Below, piece after piece: positions 22,694 through 30,817 of a stretch of 64,000 nucleotides of DNA. Within the stretch, counting starts at the first letter, position 1; each line of letters opens with the position of its first letter. The notes under the pieces were generated by a model. The model saw only the letters and a list, made by a program, of their open reading frames with translations, was not told where the DNA came from and searched no databases. Origin of the DNA: Pantoea sp. 18069 (lineage in GTDB: Bacteria; Pseudomonadota; Gammaproteobacteria; Burkholderiales; Burkholderiaceae_C); the NCBI RefSeq assembly GCF_902706035.1, contig NZ_CACSJA010000011.1, positions 62,001 through 126,000 on the forward strand. The letters run 5' to 3'. The position numbers were made by a program, and so were the translations under genes.

Positions 22694-24655
22694 TTGAACA
22701 ATCAGTGGTTTTCAAAAATTGCCGTGTGGCTGGTCATCGCCATGGTGCTGTTTACGGTGTTCAAACAATTTGACACCCGTACCAGTGCTGCGTCCGGTCA
22801 CATCGGCTATTCCGAATTTCTGGAAGAAGTTCGCAACAACCGCATCAAGAGTGCGACCATCCAGGAAGGACAGGGCGGCACCGAGATCGTCGCCATCGCG
22901 GCGGACGGCAGCCGGCTGCGCACGACGGCCACCTACCTCGACCGCGGTCTGGTGGGCGACCTGATCAACAACGACGTCAAGTTCGACGTCAAGCCCCGCG
23001 AAGAAGGATCGCTCCTGATGTCGCTGCTCGTGAGCTGGGGCCCTATGCTGCTGTTGATCGGCGTGTGGGTCTATTTCATGCGCCAGATGCAAGGCGGCGG
23101 CAAGGGCGGAGCGTTCAGCTTTGGCAAGAGCAAGGCGCGCATGCTCGACGAGAACAACAACACCGTGACTTTCGCCGACGTCGCAGGCTGCGACGAGGCC
23201 AAGGAAGAGGTCAAGGAAGTCGTCGACTTCCTGAAAGACCCGAGCAAGTTCCAGAAGCTCGGCGGCCGCATTCCGCGCGGTCTGCTGCTCGTCGGCCCTC
23301 CGGGCACGGGCAAGACCCTGCTCGCCAAGTCGATCGCCGGCGAAGCCAAGGTACCGTTCTTCAGCATTTCGGGCTCCGACTTCGTTGAAATGTTCGTCGG
23401 CGTGGGCGCGGCGCGCGTGCGCGACATGTTCGATAACGCCAAGAAAAATGCTCCCTGCATCATCTTCATCGACGAAATCGATGCAGTCGGTCGCCAGCGT
23501 GGCGCGGGCGTGGGCGGCGGCAATGACGAGCGTGAGCAGACGCTGAACCAGATGCTGGTCGAGATGGATGGTTTCGAGACCAATGTGGGCGTGATCGTGG
23601 TCGCGGCAACGAACCGTCCCGACATTCTCGATGCCGCGCTGCTGCGCCCCGGTCGTTTCGACCGCCAGGTCTACGTGACGCTGCCCGATATCCGTGGCCG
23701 CGAGCAGATCCTGAACGTGCACATGCGCAAGATTCCCGTGAGCCAGGACGTGAACCCCGGCATCATCGCGCGCGGCACGCCCGGCATGTCGGGTGCCGAT
23801 CTGGCCAACCTGTGCAACGAATCCGCCTTGATGGCTGCGCGCCGCAATGCGCGCACCGTCGAGATGCAGGACTTCGAGAAGGCCAAGGACAAGATCATCA
23901 TGGGCCCCGAGCGCAAGTCCATGGTCATGCCCGAGGAAGAGCGCCGCAACACGGCCTACCACGAAGCCGGCCATGCGCTGATCGGCAAGCTGCTGCCCAA
24001 GTGCGACCCCGTGCACAAGGTCACCATCATTCCGCGCGGGCGTGCGCTGGGCGTGACCATGAGCCTGCCCGAGAAGGACCGCTACTCCTTCGACAAGGAG
24101 TTCATGCTCAACCAGATCGCGATGCTGTTCGGTGGTCGCATTGCCGAAGAAGTGTTCATGCACCAGATGACCACCGGCGCGAGCAACGACTTCGAGCGCG
24201 CGACCCAGATCGCCCGCGACATGGTCACGCGCTACGGCATGACCGAAGCGCTGGGCCCCATGGTCTATGCGGAAAACGAAGGCGAAGTGTTCCTGGGCCG
24301 TTCGGTGACCAAGACCAACAACGTCAGCGAACAGACCATGCAGAAGGTCGACGAGGAAGTGCGCCGCATCATCGATGAGCAGTACCACCTGGCCCGCAAG
24401 CTGATCGAAGACAACAGCGACAAGATGCATGCGATGGCCAAGGCCATGCTCGAATGGGAAACCATAGACGCCGAGCAGCTCGACGACATCATGGCCGGCC
24501 GCGCGCCGCGTCCGCCCAAGGACTGGACGCCACGCACGCCTTCGTCGGGCGGCGACGATGCCAGCGGCGGCACGCCCGCCGTGACGGCGGATGCGCCAGT
24601 CGCACCCGCCGTGGATGCCCCGCCCAGCGCGGATGCGGCACCCAACGCCGCCTGA
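22694..24655 (+). CDS. ftsH: ATP-dependent zinc metalloprotease FtsH
   Basis: FtsH is the inner-membrane AAA+ protease that degrades misfolded membrane proteins, sigma-32 and LpxC, so it also balances the lipid A genes of this region. The 653-residue protein has a first membrane helix at residues 8-25, a periplasmic domain, and a second helix near 110-128. The AAA module has Walker A GPPGTGKT at about 201-208, Walker [12 protein letters not shown], and arginine-finger region [10 protein letters not shown]. The protease domain carries HEAGH at about 423-427. The C-terminus is Ala/Pro/Asp-rich. The start is TTG at 22694 after GGAG at 22684-22687; the sequence from there matches the family N-terminus. 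Confidence 0.98.
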   Translation: MNNQWFSKIAVWLVIAMVLFTVFKQFDTRTSAASGHIGYSEFLEEVRNNRIKSATIQEGQGGTEIVAIAADGSRLRTTATYLDRGLVGDLINNDVKFDVKPREEGSLLMSLLVSWGPMLLLIGVWVYFMRQMQGGGKGGAFSFGKSKARMLDENNNTVTFADVAGCDEAKEEVKEVVDFLKDPSKFQKLGGRIPRGLLLVGPPGTGKTLLAKSIAGEAKVPFFSISGSDFVEMFVGVGAARVRDMFDNAKKNAPCIIFIDEIDAVGRQRGAGVGGGNDEREQTLNQMLVEMDGFETNVGVIVVAATNRPDILDAALLRPGRFDRQVYVTLPDIRGREQILNVHMRKIPVSQDVNPGIIARGTPGMSGADLANLCNESALMAARRNARTVEMQDFEKAKDKIIMGPERKSMVMPEEERRNTAYHEAGHALIGKLLPKCDPVHKVTIIPRGRALGVTMSLPEKDRYSFDKEFMLNQIAMLFGGRIAEEVFMHQMTTGASNDFERATQIARDMVTRYGMTEALGPMVYAENEGEVFLGRSVTKTNNVSEQTMQKVDEEVRRIIDEQYHLARKLIEDNSDKMHAMAKAMLEWETIDAEQLDDIMAGRAPRPPKDWTPRTPSSGGDDASGGTPAVTADAPVAPAVDAPPSADAAPNAA

Positions 24656-24677
24656 CGCCTGGGGCAGCAACAATGAC

Positions 24678-24706
24678 AGCGGGGCCTTCGGGCCCCGCTT
24701 TCTTTT
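24678..24706 (+). terminator. Terminator after ftsH
   Basis: A 9-bp stem (AGCGGGGCC at 24678-24686 with GGCCCCGCT at 24691-24699) is capped by a stable TTCG tetraloop and followed by a T-rich tract (TTCTTTT). Confidence 0.85.
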
Positions 24707-24738
24707 GGCTAATCATTTTCAAATTCGGACAATTGACC

Positions 24739-25584
24739 ATGCAGCAATGGCAGACCAGCCGCTTCCTGTTGGACCTTGGGCGCCCGCAGGTGATGGGCAT
24801 CGTCAACGTGACGCCCGACTCGTTCTCGGACGGCGGGGCGCACGACAGCCTTGCCGGCGCGCTCGCGCACTGCGAGCAACTGCTCAAGGACGGCGCGGAC
24901 ATCCTCGACATCGGCGGTGAATCGACGCGCCCGGGCAGCCCGGCCGTGGGCCTGGCCGACGAACTCGCGCGCGTATTGCCGCTGGTGCGCGAGGCCGTGA
25001 AGCTGGGCGTGCCGATCTCGGTGGACACCTACAAGACCGAAGTGATGCAGGCCGTGCTCGACCTGGGCGCGGACATCATCAACGACATCTGGGCGCTGCG
25101 CCAGCCGGGCGCGGCCGCGGTGGTGGCGGCGCATGCGCAATGCGGGGTCTGCCTGATGCACATGCACAGCGTGCCGCAGAGCATGCACCGCGAGCACATG
25201 CAGGGCGATGCCGTCGTCCAGGTGCGCGATTTCCTTGCCGCCTCGGCGCAGGCGCTCGAAGCACTGGGCGTGGCGCGCCAGCGCATCGTGCTCGACGCCG
25301 GCACGGGCTTCGGCAAGACCGTGGCGCAGAATTTCGCGCTGCTCGCGCGCGAGGCGGAGTTGGCCGCGCTGGGTTACCCGCTGCTGGCCGGCTGGTCGCG
25401 CAAGGGCTCGCTGGGCCAGGTCACGGGCCTGGAGGTGGGCGAGCGCATGGTTCCCAGTGTCGCCGCGGCCCTGCTGTCGGTCGAGCGCGGCGCGCGCATC
25501 GTGCGCGTGCATGACGTGCGCGACACGGTGATGGCGCTCAAGGTATGGCAGGCAATGCACGACAATGCTGCATGGGCCGCTTGA
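24739..25584 (+). CDS. folP: Dihydropteroate synthase
   Basis: FolP condenses 4-aminobenzoate with dihydropterin pyrophosphate in folate synthesis and is the sulfonamide target. The 281-residue TIM-barrel protein shows VMGIVNVTPDSFSDGG (loop 1), ILDIGGESTRPGS (loop 2), ISVDTYKTEVMQAVLDLGAD, IINDIWALR, VLDAGTGFGKT and LLAGWSRKGSLG. The ATG at 24739 begins MQQWQTSRFLLDLGRPQ. A longer frame running through the ftsH terminator was rejected. It sits between ftsH and glmM, as it does in E. coli. Confidence 0.97.
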   Translation: MQQWQTSRFLLDLGRPQVMGIVNVTPDSFSDGGAHDSLAGALAHCEQLLKDGADILDIGGESTRPGSPAVGLADELARVLPLVREAVKLGVPISVDTYKTEVMQAVLDLGADIINDIWALRQPGAAAVVAAHAQCGVCLMHMHSVPQSMHREHMQGDAVVQVRDFLAASAQALEALGVARQRIVLDAGTGFGKTVAQNFALLAREAELAALGYPLLAGWSRKGSLGQVTGLEVGERMVPSVAAALLSVERGARIVRVHDVRDTVMALKVWQAMHDNAAWAA

Positions 25585-25623
25585 ACCGGCTTGAATTCAA
25601 TAGATTGACAATGAAGGCTTGCA

Positions 25624-26958
25624 ATGGCTCGTGAATATTTCGGCACCGACGGCATCCGTGGCACTGTCGGGCGCACTCCCATCACTCCTGACTTCGTGCT
25701 GCGCCTGGCGCATGCGGTGGGGCGCGTGCTGCGCCGCACGCAGCAGCGCCCGACGGTGCTGATCGGCAAGGACACACGGATCTCGGGCTATATGCTGGAA
25801 AGCGCGCTCGAGTCGGGCTTCAACTCCGCGGGCGTCGATGTGGTGCTGCTCGGGCCCTTGCCTACGCCGGGCGTGGCCTACCTCACGCGCACCCAGCGCG
25901 CGAGCCTGGGCGTGGTGATCAGTGCGAGCCACAACCCCTATCCCGACAACGGCATCAAGTTCTTCAGCGCCCAGGGCAGCAAACTGCCCGACAGCTGGGA
26001 AGAAGAGGTCGAGCGCGCATTGAAGGAAGAGCCCGTCTGGGCCGACTCCGCGGCCCTGGGCAAGACCCGGCGCCTCGACGATGCCGCAGGCCGCTACATC
26101 GAGTTCTGCAAGAGCACGTTCTCGCACGACCTCACGCTCAAGGGCCTGAAGATCGTGGTCGACGCGGCCCATGGTGCGGCCTACCAGATCGCGCCCAAGG
26201 TGTTCCACGAACTCGGCGCCGAAGTCATTGCCATGGGCTGCGCGCCCGATGGCCTGAACATCAACGATGGCGTGGGCGCGACCCATCCCGAAGCGATGGT
26301 GCTCGCTGTGCGCGCCAATGGCGCGGATTACGGGATTGCGCTTGACGGCGATGCCGACCGGCTGCTGGTCGTGGACGCCAAGGGGCGGCTTTACAACGGC
26401 GATGAGCTGCTGTACCTGCTGGCCGCCGATCGCCTTGCGCGCGGCCAGACCGTGCAGGGTGTGGCCGGTACCCTGATGACCAATCTCGCGGTGGAGTCGG
26501 CGCTCAAGGCGCAGGGCGTGGGTTTCGTGCGCGCCAAGGTCGGTGACCGCTATGTGCTCGAAGAACTCGCGCGCAATGGCTGGCTGCTCGGTGGCGAGGG
26601 CTCGGGCCATCTGCTGGCGCTCGATTGCCACACCACGGGCGACGGCCTGATCAGCGCCCTGCAGGTATTGCAGGCCTGTGTGCGCAGCGGCAGGACGCTG
26701 GCCCAATGGCTTGAAGCCGTGCCGCTGTACCCCCAGGTGCTGATCAACGTACGCCTGGCTCCCCGCCAGGATTGGAAAAACAACGCGTTGCTCGACCAGA
26801 CGCTGGCTGCCGTGCAGGCCGAGCTCGGCGACACGGGGCGCGTGCTGATCCGCCCGAGCGGCACCGAGCCGCTGCTGCGGGTCATGGTCGAAGCGCGCGA
26901 CCAGCAGCAGGCAAGCCGCTGCGCGCAACAACTGGCCGACGCGGCCCGCGCAGGGTGA
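25624..26958 (+). CDS. glmM: Phosphoglucosamine mutase
   Basis: GlmM converts glucosamine-6-phosphate to glucosamine-1-phosphate for UDP-GlcNAc, the shared precursor of peptidoglycan and lipid A. The 444-residue protein starts [16 protein letters not shown]. The phosphoserine loop is [16 protein letters not shown], where the active Ser falls at residue 102, the same number as in E. coli. The metal loop is [12 protein letters not shown], the sugar-binding loop GGEGSGHL, and the C-terminal phosphate-binding loop is [14 protein letters not shown]. It follows folP by 39 bp. An intergenic repeat starts just after the stop. Confidence 0.98.
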   Translation: MAREYFGTDGIRGTVGRTPITPDFVLRLAHAVGRVLRRTQQRPTVLIGKDTRISGYMLESALESGFNSAGVDVVLLGPLPTPGVAYLTRTQRASLGVVISASHNPYPDNGIKFFSAQGSKLPDSWEEEVERALKEEPVWADSAALGKTRRLDDAAGRYIEFCKSTFSHDLTLKGLKIVVDAAHGAAYQIAPKVFHELGAEVIAMGCAPDGLNINDGVGATHPEAMVLAVRANGADYGIALDGDADRLLVVDAKGRLYNGDELLYLLAADRLARGQTVQGVAGTLMTNLAVESALKAQGVGFVRAKVGDRYVLEELARNGWLLGGEGSGHLLALDCHTTGDGLISALQVLQACVRSGRTLAQWLEAVPLYPQVLINVRLAPRQDWKNNALLDQTLAAVQAELGDTGRVLIRPSGTEPLLRVMVEARDQQQASRCAQQLADAARAG

Positions 26959-26967
26959 ATGGGAGGC

Positions 26968-27066
26968 ACCCCCTGAGCCGCTGACGCAGCTTCCCCCTCT
27001 CACCCTTCGGTGGAGGGGGGCGCCCGGCCAGGGACGGCAGCCTTGCTGCGGGGCGGCCCTTGCTCG
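26968..27066 (+). repeat. Dispersed intergenic repeat, copy 1
   Basis: The stretch after glmM (ACCCCCTGAGCCGCTGACGC, then a CCCCCTC/GAGGGGG hairpin at about 26993-27020, then a tract ending in GCGGGGCGGCCCTTGCT) is closely repeated after ppk (33047-33056 and 33223-33312). The hairpin loop CACCCTTCGGTG forms an inner stem, so it may also act as a terminator. No gene is seen between 26959 and 27144. Confidence 0.75.
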
Positions 27067-27144
27067 CTGCGCCAGCGCCGGGCCACGCCAGGTTCCTGAG
27101 GCCATGGATCAGCGATTCGAGGATGCAGCGGTGGGCGCTGGCGT

Positions 27145-29370
27145 TCAGGCGTTGGGCGTGGAGAACACCGGGGCCTGGCGGCTGCGCAGGAATTGCAGCA
27201 GGTCTTCGCCAGGGGGCAGGGGGCGGCTGAAGTAGTAGCCCTGGGCTTCGTCGCAGCCCATGTCGCGCAGGAACTGCAGCTGGGCTTCGGTTTCCACGCC
27301 TTCGGCCGTGGTCTGCATGCCCAGTGCCTGGGCCATGCGGATGATGGCGCTGACGATCGCGCGATCGTTGCCGTCGTGGTCCAGATCCTGCACGAACGAC
27401 TGGTCGATCTTGAGCTTGTAGATCTGGAAGCGCTTGAGCTGGCTCAGCGATGAGTAGCCGGTGCCGAAGTCGTCGATCGACAGGCGCACGCCGCGCGAGC
27501 GCAGCTGGTCCATGGTCGCGGTGGCGGCGCGGGGGTCGTCCACCGCCACGCCTTCGGTCAATTCGAGTTCCAACGCATCGGGCGGCACGGCGGCGGCGTG
27601 CAGGATCTGGCTGACCAGGTCGGGCAGCTGCGGCTGGTGGAACTGGATGGCAGACAGGTTGACCGCGACCTTGAGGTCGGTGAGGCCGGCGTTGCGCCAG
27701 GCCTTGAGCTGTTTGACCGCATTGCGCAGCACCCATTCGCCGATCTGCAGGATCTGGCCCGTGTCCTCGGCCACGGGAATGAACTCCGAAGGCGAGATCG
27801 GTCCGAGCTTGGGATGGTTCCAGCGCAGCAGGGCTTCTACGCTGTGCACGCGGCCGGTGCGTATGCGCACCTGGGGCTGGTAGTGCAACTGCAGCTCGTC
27901 GCGCTCCAGCGCCCGGCGCAGCGCATTCTCGAGCTGCAGCGCGCGCAGCGACTGGGCGCGCATTTCGGGCGTGAAGAAGCGGAAGGTGTTGCGGCCGTCG
28001 AGCTTGGCGTGGTACATCGCGACATCGGCCGACTGCGTGAGCGTGTCGAAGTCCATGCCGTCCTGCGGGTACAGCGCGATGCCCATGGACGGCGCCATGG
28101 TCAGTTCATGGTGGTCGATCTGGTAGGGCTGGCGCGAGGCTTCGAGCAGCTTGTCGGCGACGCGCGCCGCGCCGTGGGCGTTGGCACCCGGCAGCAGCAA
28201 GACGAATTCGTCGCCGCCGATGCGCGAGACCGTGTCCTTTTCGCGCACCACCGAGCGCAGCCGCTTGGCGATCTGCACCAGCAAGGTGTCGCCCACGCGG
28301 TGGCCCAGCGAGTCATTGACATGCTTGAAGTGGTCCAGGTCGAGAAAGATCGCGGCCAGCGGCGTGTCGTTGTCACGCGCGAGCTGGATGGCCTGGGCGC
28401 TGCGGTCGGCAAGCAGCGTGCGGTTGGGCAGGCCGGTCAGCGGGTCGTAGTGCGCGAGCCAGTAGATGCGGTCCTGGTCGCGCTTGCGGTCGGCCATCTC
28501 GCGGTGCAGGTCTTCGACCGTGGCGCTGAGTTCGCGCGTGCGGTCGCGCACCTGCTGCTCGAGCTGCTCGTGCACCTTGGCCAGTGCCGCCTGGGCCTGG
28601 GTGCGCTCGGTGATGTCGACCGTGATCCAGATCGTGCCCTGGCTGGGGTCGGTGGCATCGATGAGCTTGCAGCGCACTTCGCAGATCACCGTGCCGCCGT
28701 CCTTCTTGCTGAGCATCATTTCGCCCTCGAAGCTCAGGCCCACGGTCAGCTGGCGTGTGAAGCTCTCCTCGAGGCGCTCCCATTCGGCGGCGCTTGCGAA
28801 CCAGTTGTGCGCGCTGGTGCCGATCAGCTCGCCCGGTCCGTAGCCCAGCATGGTCTCGAAGTGGCCATTGCAGCGCGTGAGGTGACCGCGGCGCATGAAG
28901 ATGATGCCTACGCTCGCATGGTCGAACAGCAACTGCTTTTCGCGCAGCGCGGTGTTGAGCATGGCCTGGGCCTGGCGCTGTTCGTCGATGTCGTCGAGGG
29001 TCCAGATCGAACCTTCCTCGGGCCTGGCGGGGTTGATCAGCCGGCCGGTGACGTCGCCCCAGAAAAGCGCACCATTGTGGCGGCGCAACTGGCATTCGGT
29101 GCGAAACGTCAGCCCCTTGGACATGCGCACTCTGGCGAGCTTGCCGAGGCGGTAAAAGGTACGGGTGTCGGGATGGAAGGATGCCCCATGGCGCCCCAGC
29201 ATATCGCCCGGCGCTGGATGGCCGAAAATCTCGGCGCAGCGTTCGTTGCAGCGTACGATTTCCTGCCTGTGCATGAACGCAATGCCCACGCCGGCGCTGG
29301 CCAGAAGGGTGTGCTGCTCGCGCATGATGCGCTCAATTGCGTCGAGTGGGACGGTATTGGAGGACGGCAC
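27145..29370 (-). CDS. PAS-PAS-GGDEF-EAL cyclic-di-GMP signalling protein
   Basis: This cytoplasmic regulator is predicted to make and degrade cyclic-di-GMP in response to a PAS-bound signal. From the GTG at 29370 it has 741 residues: PAS 1 (about 15-130, with CNERCAEIFGHPAPGDMLGR), PAS 2 (about 140-260, with CNGHFETMLGYGPGELIG and a SQGTIWITVDITERTQAQ end), a short coiled coil, then GGDEF. That domain has an intact SRIGGDEFVLLLP motif near residue 385 and an REKD inhibitory-site motif exactly five residues before it. The EAL domain has SVEALLRWNHPKLG near residue 511, LTEGVAVDD, SIDDFGTGYSSL and KIDQSFVQD. Both catalytic motifs look active. The frame stays open to a TTG at 29598, but that extension is the translated inverted-repeat element. 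An ATG at 29325 is another possible start. Confidence 0.9.
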   Translation of the reverse strand: MPSSNTVPLDAIERIMREQHTLLASAGVGIAFMHRQEIVRCNERCAEIFGHPAPGDMLGRHGASFHPDTRTFYRLGKLARVRMSKGLTFRTECQLRRHNGALFWGDVTGRLINPARPEEGSIWTLDDIDEQRQAQAMLNTALREKQLLFDHASVGIIFMRRGHLTRCNGHFETMLGYGPGELIGTSAHNWFASAAEWERLEESFTRQLTVGLSFEGEMMLSKKDGGTVICEVRCKLIDATDPSQGTIWITVDITERTQAQAALAKVHEQLEQQVRDRTRELSATVEDLHREMADRKRDQDRIYWLAHYDPLTGLPNRTLLADRSAQAIQLARDNDTPLAAIFLDLDHFKHVNDSLGHRVGDTLLVQIAKRLRSVVREKDTVSRIGGDEFVLLLPGANAHGAARVADKLLEASRQPYQIDHHELTMAPSMGIALYPQDGMDFDTLTQSADVAMYHAKLDGRNTFRFFTPEMRAQSLRALQLENALRRALERDELQLHYQPQVRIRTGRVHSVEALLRWNHPKLGPISPSEFIPVAEDTGQILQIGEWVLRNAVKQLKAWRNAGLTDLKVAVNLSAIQFHQPQLPDLVSQILHAAAVPPDALELELTEGVAVDDPRAATATMDQLRSRGVRLSIDDFGTGYSSLSQLKRFQIYKLKIDQSFVQDLDHDGNDRAIVSAIIRMAQALGMQTTAEGVETEAQLQFLRDMGCDEAQGYYFSRPLPPGEDLLQFLRSRQAPVFSTPNA

Positions 29371-29416
29371 TGGGAGCGCTCTAGCGAATGGGGTGGGCCC
29401 GGTGCGGCAAATGCTG

Positions 29417-29580
29417 GGGACCCTCTGCACAAATCCCTGCGGCCGTTGGCAGCACGGGATCGGGCGGTCCGCTGCGTTGCTTTTCTTGCCAATAGCCGAG
29501 CTATTGGCGGCGAAAAGACGCCTTGCGGCCCATCCCGACCCGCACCACCACCGTCTCGCGAGGTTTGTGCAGAGGATCCC
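29417..29580. mobile_element. MITE-like inverted-repeat element, copy A
   Basis: A 164-bp non-coding element is bounded by 17-bp terminal inverted repeats with one mismatch: GGGACCCTCTGCACAAA at 29417-29433 and the complement of GGGATCCTCTGCACAAA at 29564-29580. Its centre is the palindrome CCAATAGC-CGA-GCTATTGG at about 29489-29507. The core (29461-29540) aligns with the core of the element at 48492-48764 at roughly 70 percent identity by eye. No transposase and no clear target duplication are seen. It lies immediately upstream of the GGDEF/EAL gene. Confidence 0.65.
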
Positions 29581-29705
29581 TATCGCTCCACTGGGCAATG
29601 GATGTTAATGAAGTGTAGCATTTGATACTTATTTTCCATCTCGCCGGTCCCACCTGCTGGTGGTGCACGGCCCCGCATGCCCACCTCCGTGTGCGGGTTG
29701 CTGCA

Positions 29706-30632
29706 TTACGGCGCGTCTGGCGTGGGCGGCCGCAGCCCATACAGCAGACCATGGCGCAGCGATCCCTGGGTGACGCGCATTTCCTCGATTCCGAACAACT
29801 CGAACACGGCGTGCATCACGCTCACGCCGCCACCGATCACCGGGCGCAATTCTTCGCGCAGCCCGGCGAGATGCACCGCGCTGCTGTGGCCCTCCTGCTG
29901 CAGCCGGGTCTGGAGCCAGCCCAGGCCCTGGCGCGTGATCAGGCCCGGGACACCGGTCTGGGCTGCGAGCACCCTGCTGATCGCCCCCGCTGTGCCGGAT
30001 GCGCCATATGCCTGCTCCCAGTGGGCCGCAGCGAACGCCTCGGCCTGCGGCTGCAGCACGGCGCGTGCGCTGGCCTGCGCTGCGGCAAACTGCTCGGGCC
30101 GCAGGCCGCCGTCGGAAAAATGCCGCAGCGACCAGGCCACGCTGCCTATCTCCACCGAGCGCGTGAGATGCGCAGCCAAACCCTGTCCCAGGCACAGCTC
30201 GGTCGAGCGCCCGCCAATGTCGACCACCAGGCGCCGGCGCGACGAGGGCGGCAACAGCCGCGCCACGCCCTGGTAGATGAGGCGGGCTTCTTCCTCGCCG
30301 CCGATGACTTCGATGGGCACGCCTAAAATCGCACTGCCGTGCGCGAGAAACAGTGCGCGGTTGGTGGCTTCGCGCAGGGTCTGCGTCGCCACGGCGCGCA
30401 CGCGCTCGCGCGGCAAGTCGGCGATCAGCGGCGCAAAACGCTGCAGACAGGCCCAGCCGCGCTCCATGGCCTCGCTGCTGAGCTGCCCCTGCGCGTCTAG
30501 CGATCCGCCCAGGCGTATGGTTTCCTTGCGACAGGTTTGTGACACAAGGCGCTCGCCAGCGAAATGTCCGATTTCCAGCAGGCAGCTGTTGGAGCCGATA
30601 TCGATGGCGGCAAGCAGGCTGGCGTTTTGCAT
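29706..30632 (-). CDS. Short Ppx/GppA-type phosphatase (exopolyphosphatase paralogue)
   Basis: Members of this ASKHA-fold family hydrolyse polyphosphate or (p)ppGpp. The 308-residue product has LLAAIDIGSNSCLLEIG (phosphate-1 loop), RAVATQTLREATNRALFL, VIGGEEEARLIYQGV containing the catalytic Glu, RRLVVDIGGRSTELCLG (phosphate-2), and GASGTAGAI. It stops at about the end of the two actin-like domains and lacks the C-terminal HD-like region that the neighbouring 493-residue paralogue (33420-34901) has. It is divergent from ppk. No convincing ribosome site precedes its ATG. Whether it acts on polyphosphate or on pppGpp cannot be told from sequence. Confidence 0.88.
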   Translation of the reverse strand: MQNASLLAAIDIGSNSCLLEIGHFAGERLVSQTCRKETIRLGGSLDAQGQLSSEAMERGWACLQRFAPLIADLPRERVRAVATQTLREATNRALFLAHGSAILGVPIEVIGGEEEARLIYQGVARLLPPSSRRRLVVDIGGRSTELCLGQGLAAHLTRSVEIGSVAWSLRHFSDGGLRPEQFAAAQASARAVLQPQAEAFAAAHWEQAYGASGTAGAISRVLAAQTGVPGLITRQGLGWLQTRLQQEGHSSAVHLAGLREELRPVIGGGVSVMHAVFELFGIEEMRVTQGSLRHGLLYGLRPPTPDAP

Positions 30633-30746
30633 GGAGGGAAGACAGAAAAGTCAAAAAAGCGCGCAGCTTAGCATCTTGGCTCGGCTGCGTCCGGCTGCCG
30701 TGCCAGCCGAGGGCGCAAGATATTCCGCGCCATGGGTGAATGTCAC

Positions 30747-30777
30747 TGTCATCGCGCTGACACAGAAGCGGTAAATA
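30747..30777 (+). promoter_or_regulatory. Candidate PhoB box and -10 upstream of ppk
   Basis: CTGTCATCGCGCTGACAC places a GTCA (30748) and a GACA (30759) exactly 11 bp apart, as in the PhoB direct repeat CTGTCATAAATCTGTCAC. A -10-like TAAATA follows at 30772-30777. It stands in the 185-bp divergent gap between the short ppx and ppk, and orientation favours ppk. Confidence 0.5.
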
Positions 30778-30817
30778 CTGGGCGGCGCCGCGTCTTTCGC
30801 ACGTTGTAGGATTGTTT

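Noticed and set aside
29371..29598. N-terminal extension of the GGDEF/EAL protein from a TTG
   Set aside because: The added residues are the translated inverted-repeat element A and have no similarity to a protein domain.
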